Assembly: GCF_028830055.1 (NCBI RefSeq)
Contig: NZ_CP101655.1
Coordinates: 5,137,137 to 5,201,136, forward strand
Reading direction: 5' to 3'
DNA: 64,000 nucleotides
DNA from: Pseudomonas serboccidentalis
Lineage (GTDB): Bacteria > Pseudomonadota > Gammaproteobacteria > Pseudomonadales > Pseudomonadaceae
The notes under the pieces: generated by a model
Told to the model about the DNA's origin: nothing
What the model saw: only the letters and a program-made list of their open reading frames with translations
Databases searched by the model: none
Part shown: in pieces, positions 35,350 to 44,192 of the stretch
Position numbering within the stretch: the stretch's first letter is position 1
How the letters are laid out: each line of letters begins with the position of its first letter
Made by a program: the position numbers and the translations under genes

Positions 35350-37959
35350 TTAGGCTTGAACGACCGGGATCTTGGCGTTCGCAGCAGCCTCACGGAACTC
35401 GGCGATCTGGTCGAAGGACAGGTAGCGGTAAACATCGGCCGCCATGCTGTCGATCTTGCCAGCATATTCCATGTACTCCTCGACGGTCGGCAGGCGACCC
35501 AGGATCGAAGCGACGGACGCCAGCTCGGCCGAAGCCAGGTAGACGTTCGCGCCGTCGCCCAGACGGTTCGGGAAGTTACGGGTGGAGGTCGAGACCACGG
35601 TGCTGTTCGGCTCAACGCGTGCCTGGTTACCCATGCACAGCGAGCAGCCTGGCATTTCCATGCGTGCGCCGGCCTTGCCGTAGATGCCGTAGTAGCCTTC
35701 TTCGGTCAGTTGGTGAGCGTCCATCTTGGTCGGCGGCGACAGCCACAGACGGGTTGGCAGCTGACCCTTGACCTGATCCAGCAGTTTACCGGCAGCGCGG
35801 AAGTGACCGATGTTGGTCATGCACGAACCGATGAACACTTCGTCGATTTTCTCGCCAGCCACGCTGGACAGCAGACGGGCGTCGTCCGGGTCGTTCGGCG
35901 CGCACAGTACAGGCTCGCTGATGTCGGCCAGATCGATTTCGATGACTTCGGCGTATTCGGCGTCGGCATCGGCTTCCATCAGCTCAGGATTGGCGATCCA
36001 GGCTTCCATCGCTTGAGCACGACGTTCCAGGGTACGTGCATCGCCGTAGCCTTCGCCGATCATCCAGCGCAGCAGGGTGATGTTGGACTGCAGGTACTCG
36101 GTGATCGACTCTTTCGACAGCTTGATGGTGCAACCGGCAGCCGAACGTTCGGCCGAGGCGTCGGACAGTTCGAACGCCTGTTCCAGGGTCAGACCTTCCA
36201 GACCTTCGATTTCCAGGATGCGGCCGGAGAAGGCGTTTTTCTTGCCTTTCTTCTCGACGGTCAGCAGACCGTTCTGGATGGCGAAGTAAGGAATGGCATG
36301 AACCAGGTCACGCAGGGTGATGCCAGGTTTCATTTTGCCTTTGAAGCGCACCAGGATCGATTCCGGCATGTCCAGCGGCATGACGCCGGTGGCTGCGGCA
36401 AACGCGACCAGACCGGAACCGGCCGGGAACGAGATGCCCATCGGGAAACGGGTGTGCGAGTCACCACCGGTACCTACGGTGTCTGGCAGCAGCATGCGGT
36501 TCAGCCACGAGTGGATGATGCCGTCGCCCGGACGCAGGGAAACGCCGCCACGGGTCATGATGAAGTCAGGCAGGGTGTGGTGGGTGGTCACGTCGATCGG
36601 CTTCGGATATGCCGCGGTGTGGCAGAAGGACTGCATCACCAGGTCAGCGGAGAAGCCCAGGCACGCCAGGTCTTTCAGTTCGTCACGGGTCATCGGACCG
36701 GTGGTGTCCTGAGAACCTACGGTGGTCATCTTCGGTTCGCAGTAGGTGCCAGGACGCACGCCTTTGCCTTCTGCCAGACCGCACGCCTTGCCGACCATTT
36801 TCTGCGCCAGGGTGAAGCCCTTGGTGCTTTCAGCCGGTGCTTCAGGCTTCTTGAACAGGTCGAACGCAGGCAGACCCAGTTCGGCGCGAGCCTTTTCGGT
36901 CAGGCCACGGCCGATGATCAGCGGGATACGACCGCCGGCACGGACTTCGTCCAGCAGCACAGGGGTCTTCATTTCGAAGGTGGTGATGACTTCGTCGGTA
37001 CCGTGCTTGCAGACTTTGCCAGCGTGCGGGTACAGGTCGATCACGTCGCCCATGTTCATGTTCGAGACGTCGAACTCGATTGGCAGTGCGCCGGCATCTT
37101 CCATGGTGTTGTAGAAGATCGGAGCGATTTTGCTGCCGAAGCAGAAACCGCCAGCGCGCTTGTTCGGCACGTAAGGGATGTCGTCGCCGAAGAACCACAG
37201 CACCGAGTTGGTCGCCGATTTACGCGAGGAACCGGTACCGACCACGTCACCGACGTAGGCGATCGGGAAGCCTTGACCGCGCATTTCTTCGATCTGCTTC
37301 ATCGGGCCGGTCTTGCCTTGCTCGTCCGGAACGATGCCGTCACGGGCCATTTTCAGCATGGCCAGGGCGTGCAGCGGGATGTCAGGACGCGACCAGGCGT
37401 CTGGCGCAGGCGACAGGTCGTCGGTGTTGGTTTCGCCGGTGACCTTGAACACGCGCAGGCTGATCTTGTCGGCCAGAACCGGGCGCTTCTTGAACCACTC
37501 GCCGTCAGCCCAGGATTGCAGCACGGCCTTGGCGTGAACGTTGCCGTTCTTGGCTTTTTCAGCCACGTCGTGGAAGGCATCGAACATCAGCAGGGTGTGC
37601 TTGAGTTCTTCGGCAGCCACTGGCGCCAGCTCGGCGTTGTCCAGCAGTTCAACCAGGGTCACGATGTTGTAGCCGCCCTGCATGGTGCCGAGCAGTTCTA
37701 CAGCGCGTTTCTTGTCCAGCAGAGGGGAGGTGACTTCGCCTTTGGCCAGTGCGGAGAGGAAACCGGCTTTGACGTAAGCGGCTTCGTCCACTCCTGGTGG
37801 TACGCGATTGGTGATCAGGTCAACGAGGAAAGCTTCTTCGCCAGCCGGAGGATTCTTCAGCAGCTCGACCAGGCCTGCAGTTTGTTCGGCGTTAAGCGGC
37901 TGGGGAACGATACCCAGGGCTGCACGCTCTTCGATATGTTTGCGGTAGGCTTCAAGCAC
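35350..37959 (-). CDS. acnB: Bifunctional aconitate hydratase 2/2-methylisocitrate dehydratase
   Basis: 869 residues, the standard AcnB length: N-terminal HEAT-like domain (about 1-160), swivel domain (about 160-370, with [12 protein letters not shown]), then the catalytic [4Fe-4S] domains. Cluster cysteines are visible in [12 protein letters not shown] and in [10 protein letters not shown]. It interconverts citrate and isocitrate in the TCA cycle and 2-methylisocitrate in the methylcitrate cycle. Start: a GTG (37959) preceded by GAGGGTAATAACT gives the usual start [12 protein letters not shown]; in-frame ATGs upstream add non-conserved residues. A long structured leader lies before it (38080-38220). 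Codon use is that of a highly expressed gene. Confidence 0.96.
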   Translation of the reverse strand: MLEAYRKHIEERAALGIVPQPLNAEQTAGLVELLKNPPAGEEAFLVDLITNRVPPGVDEAAYVKAGFLSALAKGEVTSPLLDKKRAVELLGTMQGGYNIVTLVELLDNAELAPVAAEELKHTLLMFDAFHDVAEKAKNGNVHAKAVLQSWADGEWFKKRPVLADKISLRVFKVTGETNTDDLSPAPDAWSRPDIPLHALAMLKMARDGIVPDEQGKTGPMKQIEEMRGQGFPIAYVGDVVGTGSSRKSATNSVLWFFGDDIPYVPNKRAGGFCFGSKIAPIFYNTMEDAGALPIEFDVSNMNMGDVIDLYPHAGKVCKHGTDEVITTFEMKTPVLLDEVRAGGRIPLIIGRGLTEKARAELGLPAFDLFKKPEAPAESTKGFTLAQKMVGKACGLAEGKGVRPGTYCEPKMTTVGSQDTTGPMTRDELKDLACLGFSADLVMQSFCHTAAYPKPIDVTTHHTLPDFIMTRGGVSLRPGDGIIHSWLNRMLLPDTVGTGGDSHTRFPMGISFPAGSGLVAFAAATGVMPLDMPESILVRFKGKMKPGITLRDLVHAIPYFAIQNGLLTVEKKGKKNAFSGRILEIEGLEGLTLEQAFELSDASAERSAAGCTIKLSKESITEYLQSNITLLRWMIGEGYGDARTLERRAQAMEAWIANPELMEADADAEYAEVIEIDLADISEPVLCAPNDPDDARLLSSVAGEKIDEVFIGSCMTNIGHFRAAGKLLDQVKGQLPTRLWLSPPTKMDAHQLTEEGYYGIYGKAGARMEMPGCSLCMGNQARVEPNSTVVSTSTRNFPNRLGDGANVYLASAELASVASILGRLPTVEEYMEYAGKIDSMAADVYRYLSFDQIAEFREAAANAKIPVVQA

Positions 37960-38426
37960 AGTTATTACCCTCATCAGTGGTCCCAAATGGGTGTCCGGGA
38001 CGCTCATCCCGAAATGGCCGTACTCATGCACCTCACGACGTTGTGGGTCGTTCGGCCAGAATTACCGGCAATTCCTTACAGAAGCTGCTTTCAAAGTTTT
38101 ACGCCTGCAGAACGGGGAGCTGATGAGGGTTGGCGTTGGGCTTTTCCCCGCTGGAAAAACCCTTCGCCAACACCGCTCTGAAGGAACGACTGTGCTCGTG
38201 ACGCTTTGAAAACAGCTTCTAACGGACATTGGCGCCTTAAAAGGCTGGCTGATTCTACGGCAAAAAAAATTTAAAGGTAAGTCGGACTCTATTGGACTTT
38301 GGTGGCGTTGTACGCGGGCGCATCAAACCGCGATCCAGCGCTTGCCCCTGACGTTTGAGGGGTGATCAATGCCTGACAAAGGGCTAACATGCGGGCCTGT
38401 TCCGCGTTTCAGTGTTTTGCCAATTT
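37960..38426. other. Divergent region between acnB and DUF1289, with acnB leader
   Basis: 467 bases without a gene. On the minus strand a -10-like TAGAAT at 38257-38252, after a poly-T stretch, suggests an acnB start site near 38245 and a 5' leader of about 285 bases. The leader contains the nested hairpin described at 38080-38220. The rest toward the DUF1289 gene has no recognised element. Confidence 0.5.
38080..38220 (-). ncRNA. Nested hairpin element in the probable acnB 5' leader
   Basis: An outer stem pairs 38080-38096 with 38204-38220 at 16 of 17 positions (AGAAGCTGCTTTCAAAG and its complement). Inside it a second extended hairpin pairs 38129-38147 with 38153-38171 at 16 of 19 positions, closing on a 5-base loop. 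About 100 bases separate the outer arms. This is not one of the window's REP families. Whether it is a regulatory leader RNA or an inserted palindromic element is not known. Confidence 0.45.
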
Positions 38427-38897
38427 ATGCCCAATCAGACCATCAAGACCCCCTGCGTCGGCCTCTGCTCCACTGTTTACGGAGATCTGGTGTGCCGTGG
38501 CTGCAAGCGTTTCCACCACGAAGTGATCCACTGGAATGGTTACGGCGAGGAAGAAAAACGTGCGGTGTGGTTGCGTCTGGAACAATTGCTGTCACAAGTG
38601 ATGGCGAGCAAGGTCGAGATCTTCGATTCGGCGCGTCTGCGCCAGCAGCTGGAACAGCGCAAGATCCGCTTTGTGCCGCATCAGTCGGAATATTGCTGGG
38701 CGTATCAGCTGATTGCGCGCGGGGCGCGGGTGATCATTAATCTGGAAGCCTACGGAATGGTGTTGTTGCCGGAGTTCCGCGACTGGAACCTGCCGGAACT
38801 GCGCGATGCCATTGATCGGGAATTCTTCCTGCTGTCGGAAGCGCATTATCAGCGCTACATCGCGCCCGGCTTCCTCAAGGACGCCTTCGGCGCCTGA
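38427..38897 (+). CDS. DUF1289 domain-containing protein
   Basis: 156 residues. The N-terminal 50 residues form the DUF1289 cysteine motif: TPCVGLCSTVYGDLVCRGCKRF then HEVIHWNGY, with four cysteines that probably bind a metal. The remaining 100 residues, with SEYCWAYQLIARGARV, resemble the longer Pseudomonas members. The start is the ATG at 38427, reading MPNQTIKTPC; the upstream ATG at 38412 adds five residues and has no better ribosome site. Cytosolic; function unknown. It diverges from acnB across the structured region. Confidence 0.84.
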   Translation: MPNQTIKTPCVGLCSTVYGDLVCRGCKRFHHEVIHWNGYGEEEKRAVWLRLEQLLSQVMASKVEIFDSARLRQQLEQRKIRFVPHQSEYCWAYQLIARGARVIINLEAYGMVLLPEFRDWNLPELRDAIDREFFLLSEAHYQRYIAPGFLKDAFGA

Positions 38898-38898
38898 A

Positions 38899-38984
38899 GA
38901 TCAAAAGATCGCAGCCTGCGGCAGCTCCTACAGGTAGAACGCATTCCCCCTGTAGGAGCTGCCGCAGGCTGCGATCTTTTGCTT
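38899..38984. repeat. REP inverted pair (GGAGCTGCCGCAGGCTGCG type)
   Basis: Inverted arms AGATCAAAAGATCGCAGCCT (38899 on) and AGGCTGCGATCTTTTGCTTT ending 38984, filling the convergent gap between the DUF1289 and universal stress protein genes. Confidence 0.87.
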
Positions 38985-39848
38985 TTAGTGCTTCACCGCC
39001 AGCTCCACCAGATGATCCTCAACTTCCTGCGGTTTGAGCACCAGCACATCGCTTTCCAGTGCATCCAGCACCACCTCGGCGGTATTGCCGATCAGCGCGC
39101 CTGATAACCCGGTGCGTGCCACGGTGCCGATCACGGTCACTGCGGCCTGCAGCTTGTGCGCCATGAACGGGATCAGCACATCCGCCGGGCCTTCCTCGAT
39201 GTGCAGGTGTTCTTCATCCACATCGAATTCCGCCTGAAACGCCCGGCATTGCTCGCGATAACGTGCTTCGATGGTTTCGCTGAGCTGTAAGGTCGGGTCC
39301 GCTGCCGACAGCATTGGCGAAGGATGCGCACTGATCACATGCAGATGCCCCTTGGCCAGACTGGCGATGTCGAAGCCGTGATCGATGATCGTGGTGTGCA
39401 AGTGCCGGTGCTCGCCATCGGCGTTGCCCACGTCGACTGCCGCGAGAATCACCCGGTCTTTCCACGGTGTGGAGGTTTTCACCAGCAACACCGGGGTCGG
39501 GCAGTGGCGCAGCAGTTTCCAGTCGGCCGGGGTCAGCAGAGCTTTCTTCAATGGGCTGTCAGGGTAGTGCTGCTTGATGACCAGCCCGCAGCCTTCGGCC
39601 TGCTGCACATCGATGATGGTCTCGTGCAGGCTTTCATTCCACGCCTGTTCGGTGGTCACGCTGTAGCCGTCAGCCAGCAGCGCGGCTTTGAGCACGCCGA
39701 GCATGCCGGCGTGGTCGTGCTTGCGGTCGCACACCAGCAGGTGCAGATGAGCCTGGGTCACGCCGGCGATCAACTTGGCGCGCTTGAGCGCCAGGCTTTC
39801 CGAATGTTCGGGTTCGATGACCACCAGAATGCTGCGAATGGCTTGCAT
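38985..39848 (-). CDS. Universal stress protein, tandem UspA domains (UspE-like)
   Basis: 287 residues with two UspA-type domains in tandem (about 1-140 and 150-287). Each begins with a hydrophobic strand (IRSILVVIEPE; DRVILAAVDVG). The first ends with CPTPVLLVKT and the second has the nucleotide-binding-like VIGTVARTGLSGALIGNTAE. This is the architecture of UspE/YdaA proteins, linked to stationary phase and stress survival. The ATG at 39848 starts MQAIRSILVV; an upstream in-frame start is less fitting. Cytosolic. Monocistronic, divergent from miaE. Confidence 0.88.
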   Translation of the reverse strand: MQAIRSILVVIEPEHSESLALKRAKLIAGVTQAHLHLLVCDRKHDHAGMLGVLKAALLADGYSVTTEQAWNESLHETIIDVQQAEGCGLVIKQHYPDSPLKKALLTPADWKLLRHCPTPVLLVKTSTPWKDRVILAAVDVGNADGEHRHLHTTIIDHGFDIASLAKGHLHVISAHPSPMLSAADPTLQLSETIEARYREQCRAFQAEFDVDEEHLHIEEGPADVLIPFMAHKLQAAVTVIGTVARTGLSGALIGNTAEVVLDALESDVLVLKPQEVEDHLVELAVKH

Positions 39849-40006
39849 GAGCGGAGTCTCCAGCAAAGAAAAGGCACGGCGTTGCACAACTATAGTTGCT
39901 GCTCGTCGGACCGCGACTTGATGCATATCAACGCCAGCCGCTGGTGGTCTGCGGGCAGGCCGGTATAATCGGCGCCCTTCGCGCCAATACCTTTACCGTG
40001 AGCCCC

Positions 40007-40615
40007 ATGATCCTGCCCGAAATCCACGAATTCCTTGGCTGCCGCACGCCCGACGCCTGGGTCCAGGCCGCACTGGCTGATCAGGAAACCCTGCTGATCG
40101 ACCACAAGAACTGCGAGTTCAAGGCCGCCAGCACCGCGCTGAGCCTGATTGCCAAGTACCATTCCCACGTCGACCTGATCAACATGATGTCGCGTCTGGC
40201 CCGGGAAGAACTGGTGCACCACGAACAAGTCATGCGCATCATGAAACGCCGCAAGATCGAGCTGCGCCAGCTCCACGCCGGCCGTTACGCCTCGGGCCTG
40301 CGCAAAGTGGTACGCAGTCACGAACCGGTGAAACTGGTCGACACGCTGGTGGTCGGCGCGTTCATCGAAGCGCGCAGTTGCGAGCGGTTCGAAGCGCTGG
40401 TGCCGCATCTGGACGAAGAACTCGGCAAGTTCTATTTCGGCCTGCTGAAAAGCGAGGCGCGGCATTTCCAGGGGTATCTGAAGCTGGCTTATCAGTACGG
40501 CGACGCGAAGGACATCGCCCAGGTGATCGAAAAGGTCCGTGCCGCCGAGCAGGAACTGATCGAGTCGCCGGACGAAGAGTTCCGCTTCCACAGTGGTGTG
40601 CCCGCGACCGCATAA
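40007..40615 (+). CDS. miaE: tRNA 2-methylthio-N6-isopentenyladenosine-37 hydroxylase
   Basis: 202 residues of the non-heme di-iron MiaE family. Iron-binding carboxylate and histidine residues are visible in AREELVHHEQV and SEARHFQGY, with the initial ILPEIHEFLGC family start. The enzyme hydroxylates ms2i6A37 to ms2io6A37 in tRNAs reading UNN codons, using O2. The start ATG at 40007 fits the family; a GTG nine bases upstream is an alternative. It stands alone between the stress protein gene and the two-component pair, followed by a REP pair and a terminator. Confidence 0.92.
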   Translation: MILPEIHEFLGCRTPDAWVQAALADQETLLIDHKNCEFKAASTALSLIAKYHSHVDLINMMSRLAREELVHHEQVMRIMKRRKIELRQLHAGRYASGLRKVVRSHEPVKLVDTLVVGAFIEARSCERFEALVPHLDEELGKFYFGLLKSEARHFQGYLKLAYQYGDAKDIAQVIEKVRAAEQELIESPDEEFRFHSGVPATA

Positions 40616-40617
40616 CC

Positions 40618-40695
40618 TGTAGGCGCTGCCGAAGGCTGCGATCTGTTGATGTTTTAAAGCAAGATCAAAAGATCGCAGCCTTCGGCAGCGCCTAC
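40618..40695. repeat. REP inverted pair (GGCGCTGCCGAAGGCTGCG type)
   Basis: Arms GTAGGCGCTGCCGAAGGCTG and CAGCCTTCGGCAGCGCCTAC, near-perfect inverted copies with an AT-rich centre, immediately after miaE. Confidence 0.87.
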
Positions 40696-40737
40696 ATAGA
40701 AAACTGTTAAAAACTCTTAAGAGTATGAAACATCTAC

Positions 40738-40765
40738 AAAAACCGGCCTCCGCGGCCGGTTTTTG
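40738..40765 (+). terminator. Intrinsic terminator after miaE
   Basis: A perfect 10-base stem AAAACCGGCC (40739-40748) with GGCCGGTTTT (40754-40763), a 5-base loop, and T residues after. It is symmetrical enough to work on both strands. Confidence 0.88.
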
Positions 40766-40842
40766 CTGCCCGGGACAACGCCTCACCGGCGATTGCCGCC
40801 ATACTGTCGACCACTTCACACATGGGTTGGCAGACGGTCGTT

Positions 40843-41550
40843 ATGGATAACCTGGGTTTTGGCAAAGTCCTGCTGGTCGAAGACGATGAGCGTCTGGCCA
40901 CGCTGATTGCGCATTTTCTCGAGCAGCATGGCTACGAGGTGCGCGCGGTGCATCGCGGTGATCTGGCGATGGCCGCGTTTCTCGAGTTTCAGCCCAAAGT
41001 GGTGGTGCTCGACCTGATGCTGCCGGGGCAGAGCGGGCTGCACGTGTGCCGGGAAATCCGCAGCGTGTCGGACACGCCGATAGTGATCCTCACCGCCAAG
41101 GAAGACGACCTCGACCACATTCTCGGCCTGGAGTCCGGCGCCGATGACTACGTGATCAAACCGATCAAGCCGCCGGTGCTGCTGGCGCGGCTGCGCGCGT
41201 TGCAGCGTCGGCAGATGCCGGATGTCAGCGTGGTCAGTTCGCTGGAGTTCGGGCGGCTGAGCATCGATCGCAGTTGTCGCGAAGTGCGCCTGGCCGGCGA
41301 AATCATCGAAATGACCACCATGGAGTTCGAGCTGCTGTGGCTGCTGGCCAGCGCCGCCGGCAAGACCCTGTCGCGTGATGACATCCTCAACCGCATGCGC
41401 GGCATCGCCTTCGACGGACTCAATCGCAGCGTCGACGTGTACATCAGCAAGTTGCGCAACAAACTCAAGGACAACCCCCGTGAGCCGGTGTGTATCAAGA
41501 CCGTGTGGGGCAAGGGGTATCTGTTCAATCCGTTTGCGTGGGAGCTGTAG
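40843..41550 (+). CDS. OmpR-type response regulator (RstA-like)
   Basis: 235 residues from the ATG at 40843; an ATG at 40822 would add seven. The receiver domain has acidic residues EDDE, phosphoacceptor Asp in VVLDLMLPG, Thr/Ala in ILTAKE and Lys in DYVIKPI. The C-terminal winged helix (about 135-235) includes SVDVYISKLRNKL and the KTVWGKGYLF end of the OmpR family. It pairs with the histidine kinase whose ATG follows its stop directly. Similarity to RstA rests on overall layout; targets are unknown. Neither possible start has a strong ribosome site. Confidence 0.85.
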   Translation: MDNLGFGKVLLVEDDERLATLIAHFLEQHGYEVRAVHRGDLAMAAFLEFQPKVVVLDLMLPGQSGLHVCREIRSVSDTPIVILTAKEDDLDHILGLESGADDYVIKPIKPPVLLARLRALQRRQMPDVSVVSSLEFGRLSIDRSCREVRLAGEIIEMTTMEFELLWLLASAAGKTLSRDDILNRMRGIAFDGLNRSVDVYISKLRNKLKDNPREPVCIKTVWGKGYLFNPFAWEL

Positions 41551-42837
41551 ATGCTGCGGTTATTCCTCGGGCTGTTTCTGGTGATGACGGTGGGCCTGGT
41601 ACTGGCCCTGCAAACCGTCGAGCACACCTTCAACGCGTTGCTCGACAATCAGATGCAGGACTACAACCGTGAGGCGGTGCGCGGGCAGGCGTGGTCACTG
41701 GTCGAGCACATGCGCGATCAGCAAGGTGCGGCGCGCGAGCAGCAACTGGAAGCGTTGCGCCCGCACTACGGCTTGTCGCTGAAGCTGGTGGAGGCGGATC
41801 AACTGGCCCTCAGCCCTGAGGAAAAGGCCGAACTGGCGCAGAACCTGTTGGTGATTCGCGATAACTACACTGAATTCATCAGCGACATTGACGGTGGCTC
41901 GCAGCTGCTCAGTATCAAGCTGCCGCCGGAACCGAGCCTGATGCCGTTCTACATTGCGGTGGCTTACGCGATGCTTGCGGTGCTGATCGGCATCGTCCTG
42001 TTCTTCTGGGTGCGCCCGCACTGGCGCGATCTGGAAAAACTGCGCCTGGCTGCCGAGCGTTTCGGCGATAACGATCTCTCGGTGCGTATTCAATTATCCA
42101 AGCGCTCGAACATTCGCGATCTGGCGGAACACTTCAACCTGATGGCGGCGCGCATCGAGAGCCTGATCGCCAATCAGCGCGAGCTGACCAACGCCGTGTC
42201 CCACGAGTTGCGCACGCCGATTGCGCGGTTGTCGTTCGAACTCGATCAGCTCAAGCAACAGCCGGACCCCAGCCAGAACCGCGAACTGATCGCCGACATG
42301 TACGCCGACCTTGGCGAACTGGAGGAAATGGTCTCCGAGCTGCTGACCTACGCCAGCCTCGAACGCGGTGCGACGGTGATCAAGCGCGAAAACATTCAGG
42401 CCGCCAACTGGCTCGACAGCGTGGTCGGCAGCGTGGCCCTGGAGGCAGAAGCGGCAGGGGTGCAGTTGCTGATCGGTGACTGCCGGATCGACACCGTGCG
42501 CATCGAGCCGCGTTTCATGGCGCGGGCGGTGATCAATCTGCTGCGCAACGCCATTCGTTATGCCGAACAGCGCGTCGAAGTGACGCTGGTGCGCAGCGGC
42601 GATTATTACGAGGTGCGGGTCAACGATGACGGCCCGGGTGTGCCGGTCGAAGGCCGGGAGAAAATCTTCGAGCCGTTCTCGCGGCTGGATGCCAGTCGGG
42701 ATCGCCGCACCGGTGGTTTCGGCCTCGGGCTGGCGCTTGTGCGGCGGGTGTCGCAGTCGCATGGCGGGCAGGTCGAGGTCGGGGAGTCGGTTTGGGGTGG
42801 GGCGTCGTTTCGGATGACCTGGGCGCATCTGGATTGA
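41551..42837 (+). CDS. Sensor histidine kinase (RstB-like)
   Basis: 428 residues. A first membrane helix (about 4-22), a periplasmic sensor region of about 115 residues and a second helix (YIAVAYAMLAVLIGIVLFF) are followed by a HAMP-like linker. The dimerisation/phosphoacceptor box NAVSHELRTPIARL and the ATPase domain with N-box NLLRNAIRY and GGFGLGLAL complete it. It autophosphorylates and passes phosphate to the upstream response regulator. The start immediately after the regulator stop indicates coupling. The signal sensed is not evident. The length is normal for RstB-type kinases. Confidence 0.88.
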   Translation: MLRLFLGLFLVMTVGLVLALQTVEHTFNALLDNQMQDYNREAVRGQAWSLVEHMRDQQGAAREQQLEALRPHYGLSLKLVEADQLALSPEEKAELAQNLLVIRDNYTEFISDIDGGSQLLSIKLPPEPSLMPFYIAVAYAMLAVLIGIVLFFWVRPHWRDLEKLRLAAERFGDNDLSVRIQLSKRSNIRDLAEHFNLMAARIESLIANQRELTNAVSHELRTPIARLSFELDQLKQQPDPSQNRELIADMYADLGELEEMVSELLTYASLERGATVIKRENIQAANWLDSVVGSVALEAEAAGVQLLIGDCRIDTVRIEPRFMARAVINLLRNAIRYAEQRVEVTLVRSGDYYEVRVNDDGPGVPVEGREKIFEPFSRLDASRDRRTGGFGLGLALVRRVSQSHGGQVEVGESVWGGASFRMTWAHLD

Positions 42838-42859
42838 TCTGTTTTGTCCGGGCCGGCCC

Positions 42860-42922
42860 CTTCGCGAGCAAGCTCGCTCCCACAGAGGAATGCATTTCAA
42901 ATGTGCGAGCTTGCTCGCGAAG
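42860..42922. repeat. REP inverted pair (CGAGCAAGCTCGC type)
   Basis: Arms CTTCGCGAGCAAGCTCGCTC and its partner AGCTTGCTCGCGAAG around an AATGCATTT centre, in the convergent gap after the kinase gene. Confidence 0.83.
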
Positions 42923-42951
42923 AGGCCTTCAAACCTTGCGCAAAACCCTGC

Positions 42952-43440
42952 TCATCTGACCAACCCCAACCGCTCATGCCACTGCGCAATCGACTCCTCG
43001 GGATACACCTCAAACTGCTGGTCCCCGGGCTTGGCGTCCACCTCGACCCACGGCGCCTTGGAGCCCAGCATCAAATGCGTGTGCTCTGGCGGCACCGGCA
43101 GCGGGGTGTCGATGGCCGAGGCGAACGGGTGGATCAACTCCGGCCATTGCGGACTGAACAGCCACAAACCGCTGCCGCACTGGGAGCAGAAATGCCGTTC
43201 GGCGGTGCTGCGGTGTGCGCGTTTTTCGCCATCGTCCTTCATCTTCGCGTGGTAGATCGAGATATGTTTGCGCCCCTGCACCTTGAGGCTGGCTGAGTCG
43301 CCGCCGAGGTTGATCGCATAGCCGCCACCGCCCTGAGTCTTGCGGCAGATCGAGCAGTAGCAGCGTTGATAAGGGTAAGGGTGGGCGCTGGTCAGGCTGA
43401 AAGTGACGGCGCCGCAGTGGCAGGAGCCTTCGAGGTGCAT
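42952..43440 (-). CDS. GFA family (glutathione-dependent formaldehyde-activating fold) protein
   Basis: 162 residues with the Zn-binding GFA/CENP-V cysteine pattern: GSCHCGAVTF at residues 5-14, CYCSICRKTQGGG near 29, and FCSQCGSGLW near 85. The name is historical; most members have no proven formaldehyde role. The start ATG is followed by the motif directly and agrees with the family. A second, shorter GFA gene lies at 58063. It is monocistronic, with a REP on each side. Confidence 0.86.
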   Translation of the reverse strand: MHLEGSCHCGAVTFSLTSAHPYPYQRCYCSICRKTQGGGGYAINLGGDSASLKVQGRKHISIYHAKMKDDGEKRAHRSTAERHFCSQCGSGLWLFSPQWPELIHPFASAIDTPLPVPPEHTHLMLGSKAPWVEVDAKPGDQQFEVYPEESIAQWHERLGLVR

Positions 43441-43507
43441 GAGGGGCCTCCGGTGGGCTGAAGTGGTCCGGTTGAGCCTAGAAGAGTTGTGGCGATCTTG
43501 CTGACAC

Positions 43508-43558
43508 CTTCGCGAGCAGGAGAATGCATTCCCCGTGGGAGCGAGCTTGCTCGCGAAG
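43508..43558. repeat. REP pair with truncated left arm (CGAGC type)
   Basis: The right arm GTGGGAGCGAGCTTGCTCGC ends at 43558. The left arm keeps only CCTTCGCGAGCAGGAG before AATGCATT, so part of it has been lost by deletion. Confidence 0.7.
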
Positions 43559-43572
43559 AACGATAACGCGGT

Positions 43573-44190
43573 CTAGACCTTGGCCACGCGCCACAAATAC
43601 CACGCCGCCACCGTCCGATAAGGGCACCACGCCTGGCCGATCTCGATCATCTGCTTGCGCGTCGGCTGTACTTCCAGCCCCTTCAATCGCCGATAGCCCT
43701 CACGCACGCCAAAGTCGTCCGCCGGCAAAATATCCATGCGCTCCAGGCTATAAATCAGCAGCATCTCCACGGTCCAGCGACCAACTCCGCGCAGGCTGAT
43801 CAGGCGTTCGATCAACGCTTCATCGTCCATCGCCAGCGCGCTGGGGTAGTCCGGCACCACACCGTCCAGAGTCGCCTGGGCGATGCCCTGAATCGTCGCG
43901 ATCTTGCCCGCCGAAAACCCGCAGCCGCGCAACTGATCGAAGTCACTCGCCAGAATCTGTTCAGGCCGCGGAAACGTCTGCCCCGGAAACAACGCGACCA
44001 GGCGCCCGACAATCGCGTCCCCGGCCTTGGCGTGCAGTTGCTGATAGGCAATCGCCCGCACCAGCGACTCGTACGGATCGCGCGCCGGGTGCGGTTGATG
44101 CAGGCAGGGGCCGACGGCGCTGATGTGCCGCTGCCAGTCCTCGTCGAGTGCGGCCAGATGTTCGCTGGCCGCTTGATAAGGCTTGGCCAT
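43573..44190 (-). CDS. DNA-3-methyladenine glycosylase II (AlkA-like)
   Basis: 205 residues of the helix-hairpin-helix glycosylase superfamily. The hairpin motif LRGVGRWTVEM is followed by the catalytic-Asp region LPADDFGVREGYRRLKG. Family members excise 3-methyladenine and other alkylated bases, fitting the ada gene upstream in the same operon. The start ATG lies two bases after the stop of the PEP-mutase-like gene, so it is tightly coupled. Compared with E. coli AlkA it lacks the N-terminal extra domain, as in shorter Pseudomonas members. Confidence 0.86.
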   Translation of the reverse strand: MAKPYQAASEHLAALDEDWQRHISAVGPCLHQPHPARDPYESLVRAIAYQQLHAKAGDAIVGRLVALFPGQTFPRPEQILASDFDQLRGCGFSAGKIATIQGIAQATLDGVVPDYPSALAMDDEALIERLISLRGVGRWTVEMLLIYSLERMDILPADDFGVREGYRRLKGLEVQPTRKQMIEIGQAWCPYRTVAAWYLWRVAKV

Positions 44191-44192
44191 GC

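Noticed and set aside
35320..38181. A 953-codon open frame on the + strand across acnB
   Set aside because: It is antisense to the clear AcnB enzyme; long shadow frames are expected in GC-rich coding DNA with strong codon bias. It has no recognisable domain.
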